Origin: Prochlorococcus sp. AG-418-M08
Lineage (GTDB): Bacteria; Cyanobacteriota; Cyanobacteriia; PCC-6307; Cyanobiaceae
Direction: 5' to 3'
Length of the DNA: 64,000 bases
Assembly: GCA_003213955.1 (NCBI GenBank)
Contig: QCMG01000010.1
Span: forward strand, 1 to 64,000
The position numbers were made by a program, and so were the translations under genes. The notes under the pieces are model-generated. The model searched no databases and was not told the DNA's origin. It was given only the letters and a program-made list of their open reading frames with translations. This document shows, in pieces, positions 53,121 through 63,348 of this stretch; the stretch's first letter is position 1, and every line of letters starts with the position of its first letter.

Positions 53121-54149
53121 ATGCAAGAAAAAATATTAGTTACTGGTTGTGCTGGTTTTATAGGATTTCATGTATGTCAACAATTACTGAATAAAGGTTT
53201 GTTTGTTATTGGATTAGACAACCTTAATAATTACTATGATGTGAATTTAAAGGAAGCCAGATTAAAAGAACTAGACAAAATTTCAAAAAATAATAGTAAA
53301 GGAGAATTTTTATTTATAAAAGCAGATTTGAATGACGAAAATAATTTAAAAAACATCTCGGAATTATACTTCCCAAAAAAAGTTATTCATCTTGCAGCCC
53401 AAGCAGGAGTTAGACACTCTATAGAAAATCCAAGAGCATATATTGATTCAAATTTAGTAGGGTTTGGTAATATTCTTGAATTCTGCAAGGATAATCAAGT
53501 TGAACACTTAATTTATGCAAGTAGCAGTTCGATTTATGGCGGGAATAAAAAAACCCCATTCTCTGAAAAGGATTTTGTTGACTATCCAATAAGTCTTTAT
53601 GCTGCAACTAAAAAATCGAATGAGCTAATGGCTCACTCCTATAGTCATCTTTTTAAAGTACCATCTACTGGAATAAGACTTTTTACAGTTTATGGTCCTT
53701 GGGGAAGACCAGATATGGCTCCAATGATCTTCACAAAGTCAATTCTCTCAGGGAAGCCAATAAAAATTTTTAATCATGGTGATATGTATAGAGATTTTAC
53801 TTACATTGATGATGTAAGTGAAGCAATTCTGAAACTACTTTATAAACCACCAAAATATTTCAATGATAATAAAAAATTAAAATCATCAGACATACCTGAA
53901 TTAACTCCATATCGTATTGTAAATATTGGAAGTAGTAATCCAATTAATCTATTGAAATTTATAGAAATTCTGGAAAATGAAATTAATATAAAAGCGATAA
54001 AAGTATTTGAAAAAATGCAATTAGGTGAAGTTAAAAAAACATATGCAGATACTTCTTATATAAAAGATCTAATTAATTTCAAGCCACATACTTCATTAGA
54101 AAAGGGAATAAGAAAATTTATGAAATGGCATAAGAATTTTTATAAATAA
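53121..54149 (+). CDS. NAD-dependent epimerase, UDP-glucuronate 4-epimerase-like
   Basis: 342 aa; ILVTGCAGFIGFHVCQQLL, AAQAGVRHSIENPRAYIDSNLVGF, FTVYGPWGRPDMA. Confidence 0.92.
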   Translation: MQEKILVTGCAGFIGFHVCQQLLNKGLFVIGLDNLNNYYDVNLKEARLKELDKISKNNSKGEFLFIKADLNDENNLKNISELYFPKKVIHLAAQAGVRHSIENPRAYIDSNLVGFGNILEFCKDNQVEHLIYASSSSIYGGNKKTPFSEKDFVDYPISLYAATKKSNELMAHSYSHLFKVPSTGIRLFTVYGPWGRPDMAPMIFTKSILSGKPIKIFNHGDMYRDFTYIDDVSEAILKLLYKPPKYFNDNKKLKSSDIPELTPYRIVNIGSSNPINLLKFIEILENEINIKAIKVFEKMQLGEVKKTYADTSYIKDLINFKPHTSLEKGIRKFMKWHKNFYK

Positions 54150-54304
54150 TTTTTTTTATAAGATAATAAAGATTTAAATAACCTCAAATCCATCCATATT
54201 TCTTAACTCAACATTAAAAATTAACTACAAAACTCTTTAGATTTGGGTGGTGAAGGCAAAATAATCAAGTTCCTCCAGTAATAAAATACTTTAAATAAAT
54301 TTAA

Positions 54305-56191
54305 TTATTCTCTTAACCATTCTGGGATAATTTCACTAAGACTTTCAATTGTTTTTTTGTTTTCATTATTTTTTAGATGTATAAATAAATTATCAAGTTT
54401 ATCTTTTAAGTCATTAAAATCTAATGATTTTTCAATAGCTTTAAAAATTAATGGATGATCTGTCTTTTGTGATTTACCATCTATTAATAATTCTTCGTAA
54501 AGTTTTTCACCCGATCCTAACCCTCTGTAGACAATTTCAATATCTCCATCAGGATTTGCCTCGTTTCTAATTTTAAGGCCATTTAAAAGAATCATCTGTT
54601 CTGCAAGCTTTTTAATTTGCATAGGTTTTCCCATATCTAATAAAAAAACTTCACCTTCACCTTTAGCTAAGACAGATGATTGAATAACTAAAGATGCTGC
54701 TTCAGCTATAGTCATAAAGTATCTTGTCACGCAAGGATCAGTAACAGTTACTGGCCCACCATCTTCTATTTGTTTTTGAAAAATAGGAACTACTGATCCC
54801 GAAGAACCTAAAACATTTCCAAAACGTACCATAGAAAATACTAATTTTTCTTTATTTATTGTATTTTTAGATTTTTGCGCATAGCTACTAACAATAAGTT
54901 CAGAAATCCTTTTTGTCACTCCCATAACACTTGTTGGTCTTACAGCCTTATCAGAAGAAATTAAAATCAGTTTATTCGTATTAAATTCATAGGCAAGTTT
55001 ACAAACATTAAGTGTAGATTTTATGTTATTTTTAACAGCTTCTATTTGATTCTCTTCTAATAAAGTCACATGTTTGTAGGCAGAAGCATGAAATAATATA
55101 TTAGGCTTATGCTTATTAAAAATGTTTTGCATAAATTTATAATCTGAGGTGTTACCTAATTCACAATAGATTTTTTTATTTTCAAGATTATTTCTAATTA
55201 ATATATTTTTCAGCTCAAAAAGATTAGGCTCACTAAAATCAACCACCACCAATTTGGAGGGTTTTAAGGAAAGTATTTGTAGACTTAGCTCTTTACCTAT
55301 AGAACCAGCTGCACCAGTTACTAAAGCAACTTTCCCTTTAATTCCCGGACCAAGCAAATTTTCCTTGGGGGGGACAATTTCACGAAATAAAAGATCTTCT
55401 AGAGATATAGGTTTTAGTGAATCTATTTTATCTTTTCCCTTTTCAATACTTTTAATTGAAGGAATTTTCAGGATTCTAATCCTAGGCTTTGTTATTTTTA
55501 TTTGTTTTAGGATGTTTAACCATTCATTTGAATCAATAGATAATGTTGATACAAGTAATTGATCAAAATCTAAATGAGATATTTGCTTTAAAGATTTAAC
55601 TTTAATTCCATTTATATCTCTATTTTCTAAATCTGGATTATCATCTATAAATGCAATAATATTATGTGATCCAGTTAAAAGAATTTGCTTGCTTATTAGT
55701 ACTTCACTTTGACCAGTTCCATAAATGGCAATTTTACTTACATTATTTCTTGGAGATATATTGAAAACAGTTATTAAATCCCTAACAAAAACTCTTAATG
55801 CAATTGTAAAAGAGGAGCTTAAAAAACATAAAAGCAACCAAAACCTAAAATTATATGTGTTAAAACCTAATAAATAAAATATTAATTGTATGGAGATAAT
55901 TAATAGTGTATTTTTAATTGCTAATTTATAAAAACCGACACTCGAAGAATATCTAGTTAAATGTTTATAGTAATTTCCAAAAACTAAATAAAGTGAAGTA
56001 AAAAAAAGAAAGAATAAAAAGTATTTATATTTAATATTGTATCCTAAATTTAATAACCATAATGAAGATACATATGAAAAAGTTAAAAGTAGTAGATCAC
56101 TTATTATGAAGTAAATTTTTCTATACTTAATTTTTAAATTGAGTAAATATCTTAATAGATGACTTATTTTTAAGAATAAAAAACTATTCAT
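54305..56191 (-). CDS. Membrane-anchored UDP-sugar 4,6-dehydratase, WbpM/CapD/FlaA1-like
   Basis: 628 aa; N-terminal TM bundle, LVTGAAGSIGKELSLQIL, HASAYKHVTLLEENQIEAVKNN, SSDKAVRPTSVMGVTKR. Confidence 0.94.
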   Translation of the reverse strand: MNSFLFLKISHLLRYLLNLKIKYRKIYFIISDLLLLTFSYVSSLWLLNLGYNIKYKYFLFFLFFTSLYLVFGNYYKHLTRYSSSVGFYKLAIKNTLLIISIQLIFYLLGFNTYNFRFWLLLCFLSSSFTIALRVFVRDLITVFNISPRNNVSKIAIYGTGQSEVLISKQILLTGSHNIIAFIDDNPDLENRDINGIKVKSLKQISHLDFDQLLVSTLSIDSNEWLNILKQIKITKPRIRILKIPSIKSIEKGKDKIDSLKPISLEDLLFREIVPPKENLLGPGIKGKVALVTGAAGSIGKELSLQILSLKPSKLVVVDFSEPNLFELKNILIRNNLENKKIYCELGNTSDYKFMQNIFNKHKPNILFHASAYKHVTLLEENQIEAVKNNIKSTLNVCKLAYEFNTNKLILISSDKAVRPTSVMGVTKRISELIVSSYAQKSKNTINKEKLVFSMVRFGNVLGSSGSVVPIFQKQIEDGGPVTVTDPCVTRYFMTIAEAASLVIQSSVLAKGEGEVFLLDMGKPMQIKKLAEQMILLNGLKIRNEANPDGDIEIVYRGLGSGEKLYEELLIDGKSQKTDHPLIFKAIEKSLDFNDLKDKLDNLFIHLKNNENKKTIESLSEIIPEWLRE

Positions 56192-56206
56192 TTCAAAATA
56201 AAATTT

Positions 56207-57193
56207 TCAAATTAATTTATTATTGATCGCTTCCTCAAAAGACACGGCATATTTTGTTTCTATTAAATACATTATAAAGAAAGAAACTAAGATAGTTCCT
56301 ATTTCGTAAATAATATTTAATTTTATGTAAACAATTCCTATGATTGCACTTTGAAAAATATACAACAAAGCTACTTGTTTTTTTGATAATTTACCTAGAT
56401 ATAGTCTTTGATAAAGATGTTGCCTATGAGCTTTAAAAATGTTCTGCCTTTTGAAAAAACGCCTAAATATAGTAATTAAGGCATCTCCGAAAAAGGGACT
56501 GGCAATTAATAATAAGCCTAAAATTTCATTTAAATCATTAAACTGAAGTATATTCGCAATAAAATATACTCCTAAGAATGTACTACCTATATCTCCCATA
56601 AAAATTTTTGCTGGGTTCCAATTCCAATAAATAAATGGTGCTAAAGACCCTAAAAGGATAATGAGGGATATATTCGAATTTAATTTATAATTTATTATGA
56701 GAAAGAAAACGAACATACAGCCTGCTACTAATCCATCAGAACCATCCATAAAGTTTGTAAAATTTATTACCGCGGTAATAAAAATAACTAGAAAAATAAA
56801 AATAAATATATTAATAATTGGGCTAAATAAAAACAAATTAATGTTACTAAATCTTAGAATAAGAAAAGAAGTCAATAATTGCAAAAGATATCTGTATTTT
56901 GGCGATACCTTGATTAAATCATCCAAAAAACTTATTAATATTAAAGGTAAACATAATAAAGATAAAGAAATATTATCTTCAAAGTTTTTGAAGTATGAAA
57001 ATATTAAATCATAAAGTAGTAGAGGAATGATAAAAGATATACCACCTGCACTTGGAATAGGCTTGATATGTAAGCTTCTTTTATTAGGATTATCTAGAAA
57101 ATATTTCTTAAAAAAATTATTTCCTTTTTTCAAAATAAGTAAAGATGAAGATACACCTAAAAAGAAATAACCAAAATAAATAATTTTTATCAT
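56207..57193 (-). CDS. Undecaprenyl-phosphate sugar-1-phosphate transferase, WecA/WbpL-like
   Basis: 328 aa, multi-TM; PSAGGISF, NFMDGSDGLVAG, GDIGSTFLG, HRQHLYQRL. Confidence 0.92.
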   Translation of the reverse strand: MIKIIYFGYFFLGVSSSLLILKKGNNFFKKYFLDNPNKRSLHIKPIPSAGGISFIIPLLLYDLIFSYFKNFEDNISLSLLCLPLILISFLDDLIKVSPKYRYLLQLLTSFLILRFSNINLFLFSPIINIFIFIFLVIFITAVINFTNFMDGSDGLVAGCMFVFFLIINYKLNSNISLIILLGSLAPFIYWNWNPAKIFMGDIGSTFLGVYFIANILQFNDLNEILGLLLIASPFFGDALITIFRRFFKRQNIFKAHRQHLYQRLYLGKLSKKQVALLYIFQSAIIGIVYIKLNIIYEIGTILVSFFIMYLIETKYAVSFEEAINNKLI

Positions 57194-57194
57194 A

Positions 57195-58088
57195 TTACTT
57201 TAAATCATTTGAGAAAGGAAAACTTTTAGGTTTATTTCCAGTAATTTCACAGGCTTTCTTGAAACCAGATAAATTAGAACAGACTCTAATCAATGCTGCA
57301 AAAGATTTTGGAGAAAAAATCATAACTGGAAGTAAAAAGACTAGGAACAATCTATTTGGGATTTTTAATATTAGACATGATCTCGCAGCATTATTTCTAC
57401 CTAAAGAATTCTTCAAAGATTCAATAATTTCGTGGTAATTTAAAATAATATCACCCCCCAAATTAATCAAATTATTGCTCACTTTAGTTTTTGATTTTAT
57501 TGATTTCAACATTAAAAAATAAACCACTTCTGCTAACTGTTGAGCGTGAATAGGTTGTCTCAATCCAGAATTAGATGGGAGAATAACTATTTTTATATTT
57601 CTCATGATAAATAAAATTTTTGAAATATTATTATCCTTAATTTCTTTAAAAGAACCATAAATCATAGTTGGTCTTATTATCTGGCAATTAATATTAAGTT
57701 TTTCAGCTATTGAAGTTATCTTTCCTTCAGATATTAATAATTTTTTTGCTAAATTCTTATCATAATTATTAAACTCGAATCTTTTTGTTAAAGCGGAAGT
57801 AGAGGAACAAGCGATAATTCCTTTAATTTTTTTTAAACTTGAATTTTGATTATGAAAAAGATAATTTAGAAAATCAGCCAAATGCCATATAGGAGCAAAA
57901 CTTATTAAGATAAAATCCTCATTATTTATAAGCGAGAAAGAATCGGGATTTGTTAAATCAATTTTATAACCCTTTTTTACGTCTCTTGAAAAAGAATGAA
58001 TTTTATAGTTTTTTTGTTTTGACTTAATATACTTATAAAAAAATTCCCCAGATAGAGAGGTTTTTCCAAATAGATAAATATTCATCAT
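57195..58088 (-). CDS. NAD-dependent epimerase/reductase (WbpV-like position)
   Basis: 297 aa; IIRPTMIYGSFKE, SGLRQPIHAQQLAEVV; between WecA-like and GT2 genes. Confidence 0.75.
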   Translation of the reverse strand: MMNIYLFGKTSLSGEFFYKYIKSKQKNYKIHSFSRDVKKGYKIDLTNPDSFSLINNEDFILISFAPIWHLADFLNYLFHNQNSSLKKIKGIIACSSTSALTKRFEFNNYDKNLAKKLLISEGKITSIAEKLNINCQIIRPTMIYGSFKEIKDNNISKILFIMRNIKIVILPSNSGLRQPIHAQQLAEVVYFLMLKSIKSKTKVSNNLINLGGDIILNYHEIIESLKNSLGRNNAARSCLILKIPNRLFLVFLLPVMIFSPKSFAALIRVCSNLSGFKKACEITGNKPKSFPFSNDLK

Positions 58089-58883
58089 TTAATTAAATAT
58101 TTTTAATAAAATTCTTCTGATATATCTTAAAATATACGGCACAAAAAAAAATATCCCAAAAATATTTTTATAGGAGTACAATACCTCTTTGAATCTCAAT
58201 AAATTTTTTTGAGAGCTAATACCATTATTAGACATATTAACTAATTCATTATCAAGAACTAATATTGAAATCTTGTCAATGCAGCTAAACTTAAGAAAAT
58301 AATCTAAATCTGAAGCTAGTTGTAATTTTTCTGAAAAGCTTGGCAACTTCTCAAAAGCATTTTTATTAAAAAATGTAGCTTGATGAGGAGGTGTCATTCC
58401 TAGAAAAAGACTTTTCTTGAAGGTTTCCTTATTAAGAGAAGTTAAAAATTTATTTTTGAAAAAATTTGAATATCTTGTTATTCTCTGCGTTTTAAAATCT
58501 ATATATCTTCCTCTACAAATAAGAAGATCATATTTTTTTTTATAGGAATTTATTTTTGAAATAATGTCTTCAAATACACTTGGAGATATAGCCCAATCAT
58601 CTGAACCCCAAAAAAGTACCAATTCATTATCTTTTATTGTTTTAAAACCTTGATTCATCGCCCCATATATTCCCTTAAAGCTTTCATCTTGTTTTATAAC
58701 ATTTAATCTTGAGTCAGATAAACATAAATCCTTTATCCAATTAAAATGTTTTTTAGTTGAATCTCCATCAACAAATAATAAATTCCAATCTTTCCAAGTT
58801 TGTATTTTTAGTGAATTTATCAACTTAGGTAGAATTAAATATGAATTTAAAGTTGGAACAATTATTTTAATTGAAGTTATCAT
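58089..58883 (-). CDS. Family 2 glycosyltransferase
   Basis: 264 aa; IIVPTLNSYLILPKLINSLKIQTWKDWNLLFVDGDSTK, WGSDDWA. Confidence 0.9.
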   Translation of the reverse strand: MITSIKIIVPTLNSYLILPKLINSLKIQTWKDWNLLFVDGDSTKKHFNWIKDLCLSDSRLNVIKQDESFKGIYGAMNQGFKTIKDNELVLFWGSDDWAISPSVFEDIISKINSYKKKYDLLICRGRYIDFKTQRITRYSNFFKNKFLTSLNKETFKKSLFLGMTPPHQATFFNKNAFEKLPSFSEKLQLASDLDYFLKFSCIDKISILVLDNELVNMSNNGISSQKNLLRFKEVLYSYKNIFGIFFFVPYILRYIRRILLKIFN

Positions 58884-59418
58884 TTTTTGATTTTAAAAGC
58901 TTAGCTGGGTTGCCTTTATAAATACCATCTTCTTGAAGTATACCTGAGACTACAGATCCTAAAAAGGATACAGATCCTCTTTTTAATATAGATCCTGGGG
59001 CAATAACTGACTTTGCTGCTATCCAACAATCATCTTCAATAACAATTTTTTCTAGAATTAAATTAAAAAATTCTTTTTTATAGTTATGGTTACCAGTACA
59101 TAAATATACGCCTTGAGAGATACAAACTCTATTTCCAATCATAACTAAAGCTAAATTATCTATCCATACGTTCTCACCAATCCAACAATGATCTCCTATT
59201 GATAAATGCCATGGTTCAGAGATTTTTATATTAGTTTTTATTTTGCCTCCTTTTCCAATTCTTGCCCCGAAAATTCTTAAAATAAATTTTCTCCAATATG
59301 TTCCAGGCAGGTAGCTAGATAAAAGAGGTTTCCCAAAAAAATCCCAAATTAATTTAACTAATATTTTGGAAATTCTTTTTTTTTTCTTTACATATAAATT
59401 TAATTTTTGTACTCTCAT
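58867..59418 (-). CDS. WcaF-like hexapeptide-repeat acetyltransferase
   Basis: 183 aa; LPGTYWRKFILRIFGARIGKGG, WIGENVWID, LCTGNHNYKKEFF. Confidence 0.9.
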   Translation of the reverse strand: MRVQKLNLYVKKKKRISKILVKLIWDFFGKPLLSSYLPGTYWRKFILRIFGARIGKGGKIKTNIKISEPWHLSIGDHCWIGENVWIDNLALVMIGNRVCISQGVYLCTGNHNYKKEFFNLILEKIVIEDDCWIAAKSVIAPGSILKRGSVSFLGSVVSGILQEDGIYKGNPAKLLKSKNDNFN

Positions 59419-59482
59419 TATTAATATTTTCCTTATTTAAATTTATATTAAACACCTTTGATTATAAAAAATATATATATTT

Positions 59483-60559
59483 TCATAAAATATCTTCACA
59501 AACTGATCTATATAAGTCATTTAATTGAGATGTTATATCAGACCAATTATGATTAACAGAAACGTAATTATAAGCAAGTTTCGAAATCTTTTTTTTCTCC
59601 TCATCATTCATTTTAATTAAATATTTTAAAGATTTAATTATTTCATCTACTGATGGATTAGTTTTTATGGCTGCGCCAATCTTTAGCGTTTCTGGAAGAT
59701 TACAATTTTCACTTAATAGGCAGGGAATACCATATGACATCGCCTCCAAAGCCGCCATCGGCAATCCCTCTGAAAAAGAGCTAAGAATAAAAGCAGAAGA
59801 ATTTCGAAATACTTTTTCTTTTTCCAAATCAAAAACTGGTTTTGAAACGTTAATTCTTTTATTTTTTGATAAAGCATCAAAATTTTTAAGGATCTTTAAA
59901 TTTCCAGAACCAACAAAAGAGATCCACCAATTTTTACTATATGAATATTGTGAAACTACTTCCCATGCTTTAATTAATTCATTGATACCTTTTTTTTTAT
60001 GGAATCTTCCTAAAAAAAGTAAAACATTTGAATTTTTTGGAATTTTATTTTCCCAAGATTTAGGATACTCATTAGACTTCAACTCTTTCTTTTCAGGCAT
60101 AATTATCCCATTTGAAATTAAATGATATTTCCAGAGAGGATTGATTTTTTTAATAGCTTCAAGTTCACCTGAAGAAAGTGCTTGAATAAAAGAACTATTA
60201 TTTAATGCTTTTTTTTCCCATAAATGCCATGATATGATTTTTTTTAATTGTGATTGATTTAAAGCCCATTTATCCAGCATTCCATGAGGAGTAATAACAT
60301 ATGGAATATTAGCTTTTAATAAATCATTAGTAATTCTTGTATGCACTCTCCAAAGTCCATGTAAATGAATAATTGTTGGATTAATTTTTAAAATTTCTTT
60401 TATTAATTTTCTTCTCTTAAAAGGTCTTAGAAAAAGATTACTTGCTAACCATTCAACCTTAATTTCGGTTTTTTTTTGTTGTTTTACTAATTGTTCAACA
60501 ACAGTCGTTATACCGCCATCTTTAAAGTTATAAGAATAAGATATGTGTAAAACTTTCAT
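59483..60559 (-). CDS. Family 4 glycosyltransferase
   Basis: 358 aa; IHLHGLWRVHTRI, ITPHGMLDKWALNQSQLKKIISWHLWEKK, SSFSEGLPMAALEAMSYGIPCLLS. Confidence 0.93.
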   Translation of the reverse strand: MKVLHISYSYNFKDGGITTVVEQLVKQQKKTEIKVEWLASNLFLRPFKRRKLIKEILKINPTIIHLHGLWRVHTRITNDLLKANIPYVITPHGMLDKWALNQSQLKKIISWHLWEKKALNNSSFIQALSSGELEAIKKINPLWKYHLISNGIIMPEKKELKSNEYPKSWENKIPKNSNVLLFLGRFHKKKGINELIKAWEVVSQYSYSKNWWISFVGSGNLKILKNFDALSKNKRINVSKPVFDLEKEKVFRNSSAFILSSFSEGLPMAALEAMSYGIPCLLSENCNLPETLKIGAAIKTNPSVDEIIKSLKYLIKMNDEEKKKISKLAYNYVSVNHNWSDITSQLNDLYRSVCEDIL

Positions 60560-61968
60560 TATCTAAATCTTTTATTCCAAATATTAGAAAATAAATAAAC
60601 AGGAAGAAAAATTGAAAAGTATATAAATGTTATTTGAAGTAAATATCCTCTCGTAAAAATTATATACAAAAAACTTACATATAAAACATATTTTATTTGA
60701 GCAATTGGATCATTAAAATTAATTAAAAAATCACACCATATTTTCTTAAAAAAAAGCCCTATAAAAAAGTTAATACTTATTAATGCTATCCATCCCCCAG
60801 CTATATAGTATTCCGCGTATCCAAGATTAGCAGTACCAACTTCCCATAAGTAACCCGTATAAATTGCTTTGTAAATTTTTTTCATATATTGTCCCGATGG
60901 TTTACCTTTCCATAATGTTCTTGGTACAGGAAGTGATATTGCATTTATGATTGGCCGTAACCCTACATAATTATATTCTTCTGGCACTTTATGAATAATT
61001 GCAGCAGAGGTATTGAAAACATTAGTATCGAAGAATGCAGATCTAAAAACGTATGAAAAAGTAGATTCATCTGAATTTGATGCTGTCCACATACCTTTAA
61101 CATCTCCAGATAATCTTGCTGATTCAACTCTATTTTGAAACTTTTCAAAACTTACGCCAGTTCCATAGTCTCTAGCAATTTGGATAAATCCAAAAAAGAT
61201 CATTGCTGATAGAAATAAGCTCAATAATATTTTAATATTCGGCTTTCTTTTATTATAAATAAAATAAATTAAGATTAAAGGTAAAAATAATAACAATAAT
61301 CTATATCTAAATCCTAAGTTTATAAATAAGCCTACTGTAGTTGCTAAGTAAAAAATAAATTTAGTTCTTTCTTTAATTCCGTTTAATAAGGATATAAATA
61401 ATAAAATTATGCCAAATATCAAGAAATTTACTGATGAATTTATATAAGTCGAAAAAAACCCATCATATAACCTTGTATATGTAGATGATTCATTAGTAGA
61501 AATTATCCTAGAAAACAAAAGTGTCCCATATGTAAGAAATTGCAAAAGTAATGTAAATAAGATAATTCTTTCACCCCAAATATTTATAAATAAATAATCT
61601 TTAGTTTTAAGACGATATTCTTTTAATTTGTTAATTCCAAATTTTTTTATTTTGAAAAATTTTTTGTAATTGAAACCAATTTGAAAAGATAGATATGTAA
61701 AAAGGGATGCTAATAAACCTATTTCATAATATTCCCTATGATTAACGCCACGATACATCATTGATCCATCATCTGAAGCAGATGAAATGATAGGACCAAC
61801 TAAACAATAAAAAATTACTAATACTCCAAAAAATGTTGTTGGCTTAAAAAAATTAATCCAATTTTTATCTTTAAAATTTCTTCCTAAATCCCATAAACAA
61901 ATTATAAAAAGGATTATTAAAAAAAATATTTCTGAAAAGTTTAAACTAAAAAGAAAATCTAAAGGCAT
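60559..61968 (-). CDS. Wzy-like oligosaccharide repeat-unit polymerase
   Basis: 469 aa, many TM helices with large loop, located inside a glycosyltransferase cluster. Confidence 0.75.
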   Translation of the reverse strand: MPLDFLFSLNFSEIFFLIILFIICLWDLGRNFKDKNWINFFKPTTFFGVLVIFYCLVGPIISSASDDGSMMYRGVNHREYYEIGLLASLFTYLSFQIGFNYKKFFKIKKFGINKLKEYRLKTKDYLFINIWGERIILFTLLLQFLTYGTLLFSRIISTNESSTYTRLYDGFFSTYINSSVNFLIFGIILLFISLLNGIKERTKFIFYLATTVGLFINLGFRYRLLLLFLPLILIYFIYNKRKPNIKILLSLFLSAMIFFGFIQIARDYGTGVSFEKFQNRVESARLSGDVKGMWTASNSDESTFSYVFRSAFFDTNVFNTSAAIIHKVPEEYNYVGLRPIINAISLPVPRTLWKGKPSGQYMKKIYKAIYTGYLWEVGTANLGYAEYYIAGGWIALISINFFIGLFFKKIWCDFLINFNDPIAQIKYVLYVSFLYIIFTRGYLLQITFIYFSIFLPVYLFSNIWNKRFR

Positions 61969-62256
61969 ATATTAGAAACTAATCTAAGTAGTAATGATGA
62001 AATAATAGCATCTAGTTTAATTAAAAAATATTTTTTTATATAAACAATTTATCTCTTTATAAGAAATATCTTTTTCTTGAGAAAAAGATTAAAGATATTA
62101 TATTACTTAATTTGTGAAAACTATTTCATTAACTCCATAAATATTTTTTAGACAAAGATCTTATATAAAATTGAAATAACTTTAAAATTAAATTTATTCA
62201 TAATTTAAATCTATATTTGTAATAGGTAACTCTACTATTTAAAAAAATTTTTATTT

Positions 62257-63348
62257 TTATTCTTTAAAAAGACTATTCCATTTATTTTTTACAATACTTA
62301 CATCATATTTTTTTAAGTTATTCATAGATTTCTCAATATAATAATTTCTTTTAGTAGGAGAGCTAATTATTTGATTAAGAGCATTAATCCATAGGTCAAC
62401 TCTTCCTAATGGAATAAGAATTCCAGCTTTGCCATTATCCAAAACTTCCCTGCAAGCTGGGACATCAGAAGCAATAATTGGAAGTTTTGCTGCCATTGCT
62501 TCAATTAAAGCTATCCCAAATCCTTCTGCTAAAGTTGTTGAAAATGCAAAGATATCTGCCTGAGCTAAAAACTCTGGGATATCTAGCTTTGAACCTACAA
62601 AAATTTTATCAATATTAAGTCCAAGTTCAGAGGCAATGCCTTCAAGATATAATCTTTTATTGCCATCTCCGACTAAAATCAAATTACATTTTTTATTGAT
62701 CTTTGCATAAGCTTTTAATAAAGTTTCTTGATCCTTTATCTCATCTAATCTTGCTACCATGATTATAGTCTTAGACGAATTTATTTTTCTAAGTTTTTTA
62801 TTTTTCTGAACTTCATTTTGAAAAATTTTTACATTTATACAGTTTGGTATAACATTACAAAATTTAATTTTTTTATTGAAATTAAGAAAAGAATCTCTTA
62901 TAGCCTTAGAACAAGGAACAAGTTTTACATTTAAAATATTAAAAACACGCATTAAAAAAATTAATTTTAAATTATTATTTGATATTTTTTTAAATGAATT
63001 TTGTATACAAATAGCTAAATTATTAATGCCTGAAATTTTTGCTCCTAAAACGACCCAAAGAGAAGTAATATTATTGAAATAAATAATTACTTTATGAGGT
63101 TTATTTTTTAAAAATAATTTTATTAGCAAAGGAATAATTAAAATACCCTTCTTCCTGTCACATGAAATTATCTTCAAATTCTTGTATTTATTGTTTTTAG
63201 AAAAAAAAGTAGAATAATTATTAATTTTTTTATTCAAATTAATCAAATAATTTTGTTCCTTAGAAATTTTCTCACTTGATAATGTCAAGGCAAGGTTCTC
63301 TATACCCCCTATTTTAATACCATCTAAAACATGAAAATTTATTTTCAT
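62257..63348 (-). CDS. Family 4 glycosyltransferase
   Basis: 363 aa; GGIENLALTLSSEK, MVARLDEIKDQETLLKAYAKI, EGFGIALIEAMAAKLPIIASDVPACREVL. Confidence 0.93.
   Translation of the reverse strand: MKINFHVLDGIKIGGIENLALTLSSEKISKEQNYLINLNKKINNYSTFFSKNNKYKNLKIISCDRKKGILIIPLLIKLFLKNKPHKVIIYFNNITSLWVVLGAKISGINNLAICIQNSFKKISNNNLKLIFLMRVFNILNVKLVPCSKAIRDSFLNFNKKIKFCNVIPNCINVKIFQNEVQKNKKLRKINSSKTIIMVARLDEIKDQETLLKAYAKINKKCNLILVGDGNKRLYLEGIASELGLNIDKIFVGSKLDIPEFLAQADIFAFSTTLAEGFGIALIEAMAAKLPIIASDVPACREVLDNGKAGILIPLGRVDLWINALNQIISSPTKRNYYIEKSMNNLKKYDVSIVKNKWNSLFKE

Noticed and set aside
59667-60125. 152-aa plus-strand ORF inside the GT4 gene
   Set aside because: Antisense to a strongly supported glycosyltransferase.
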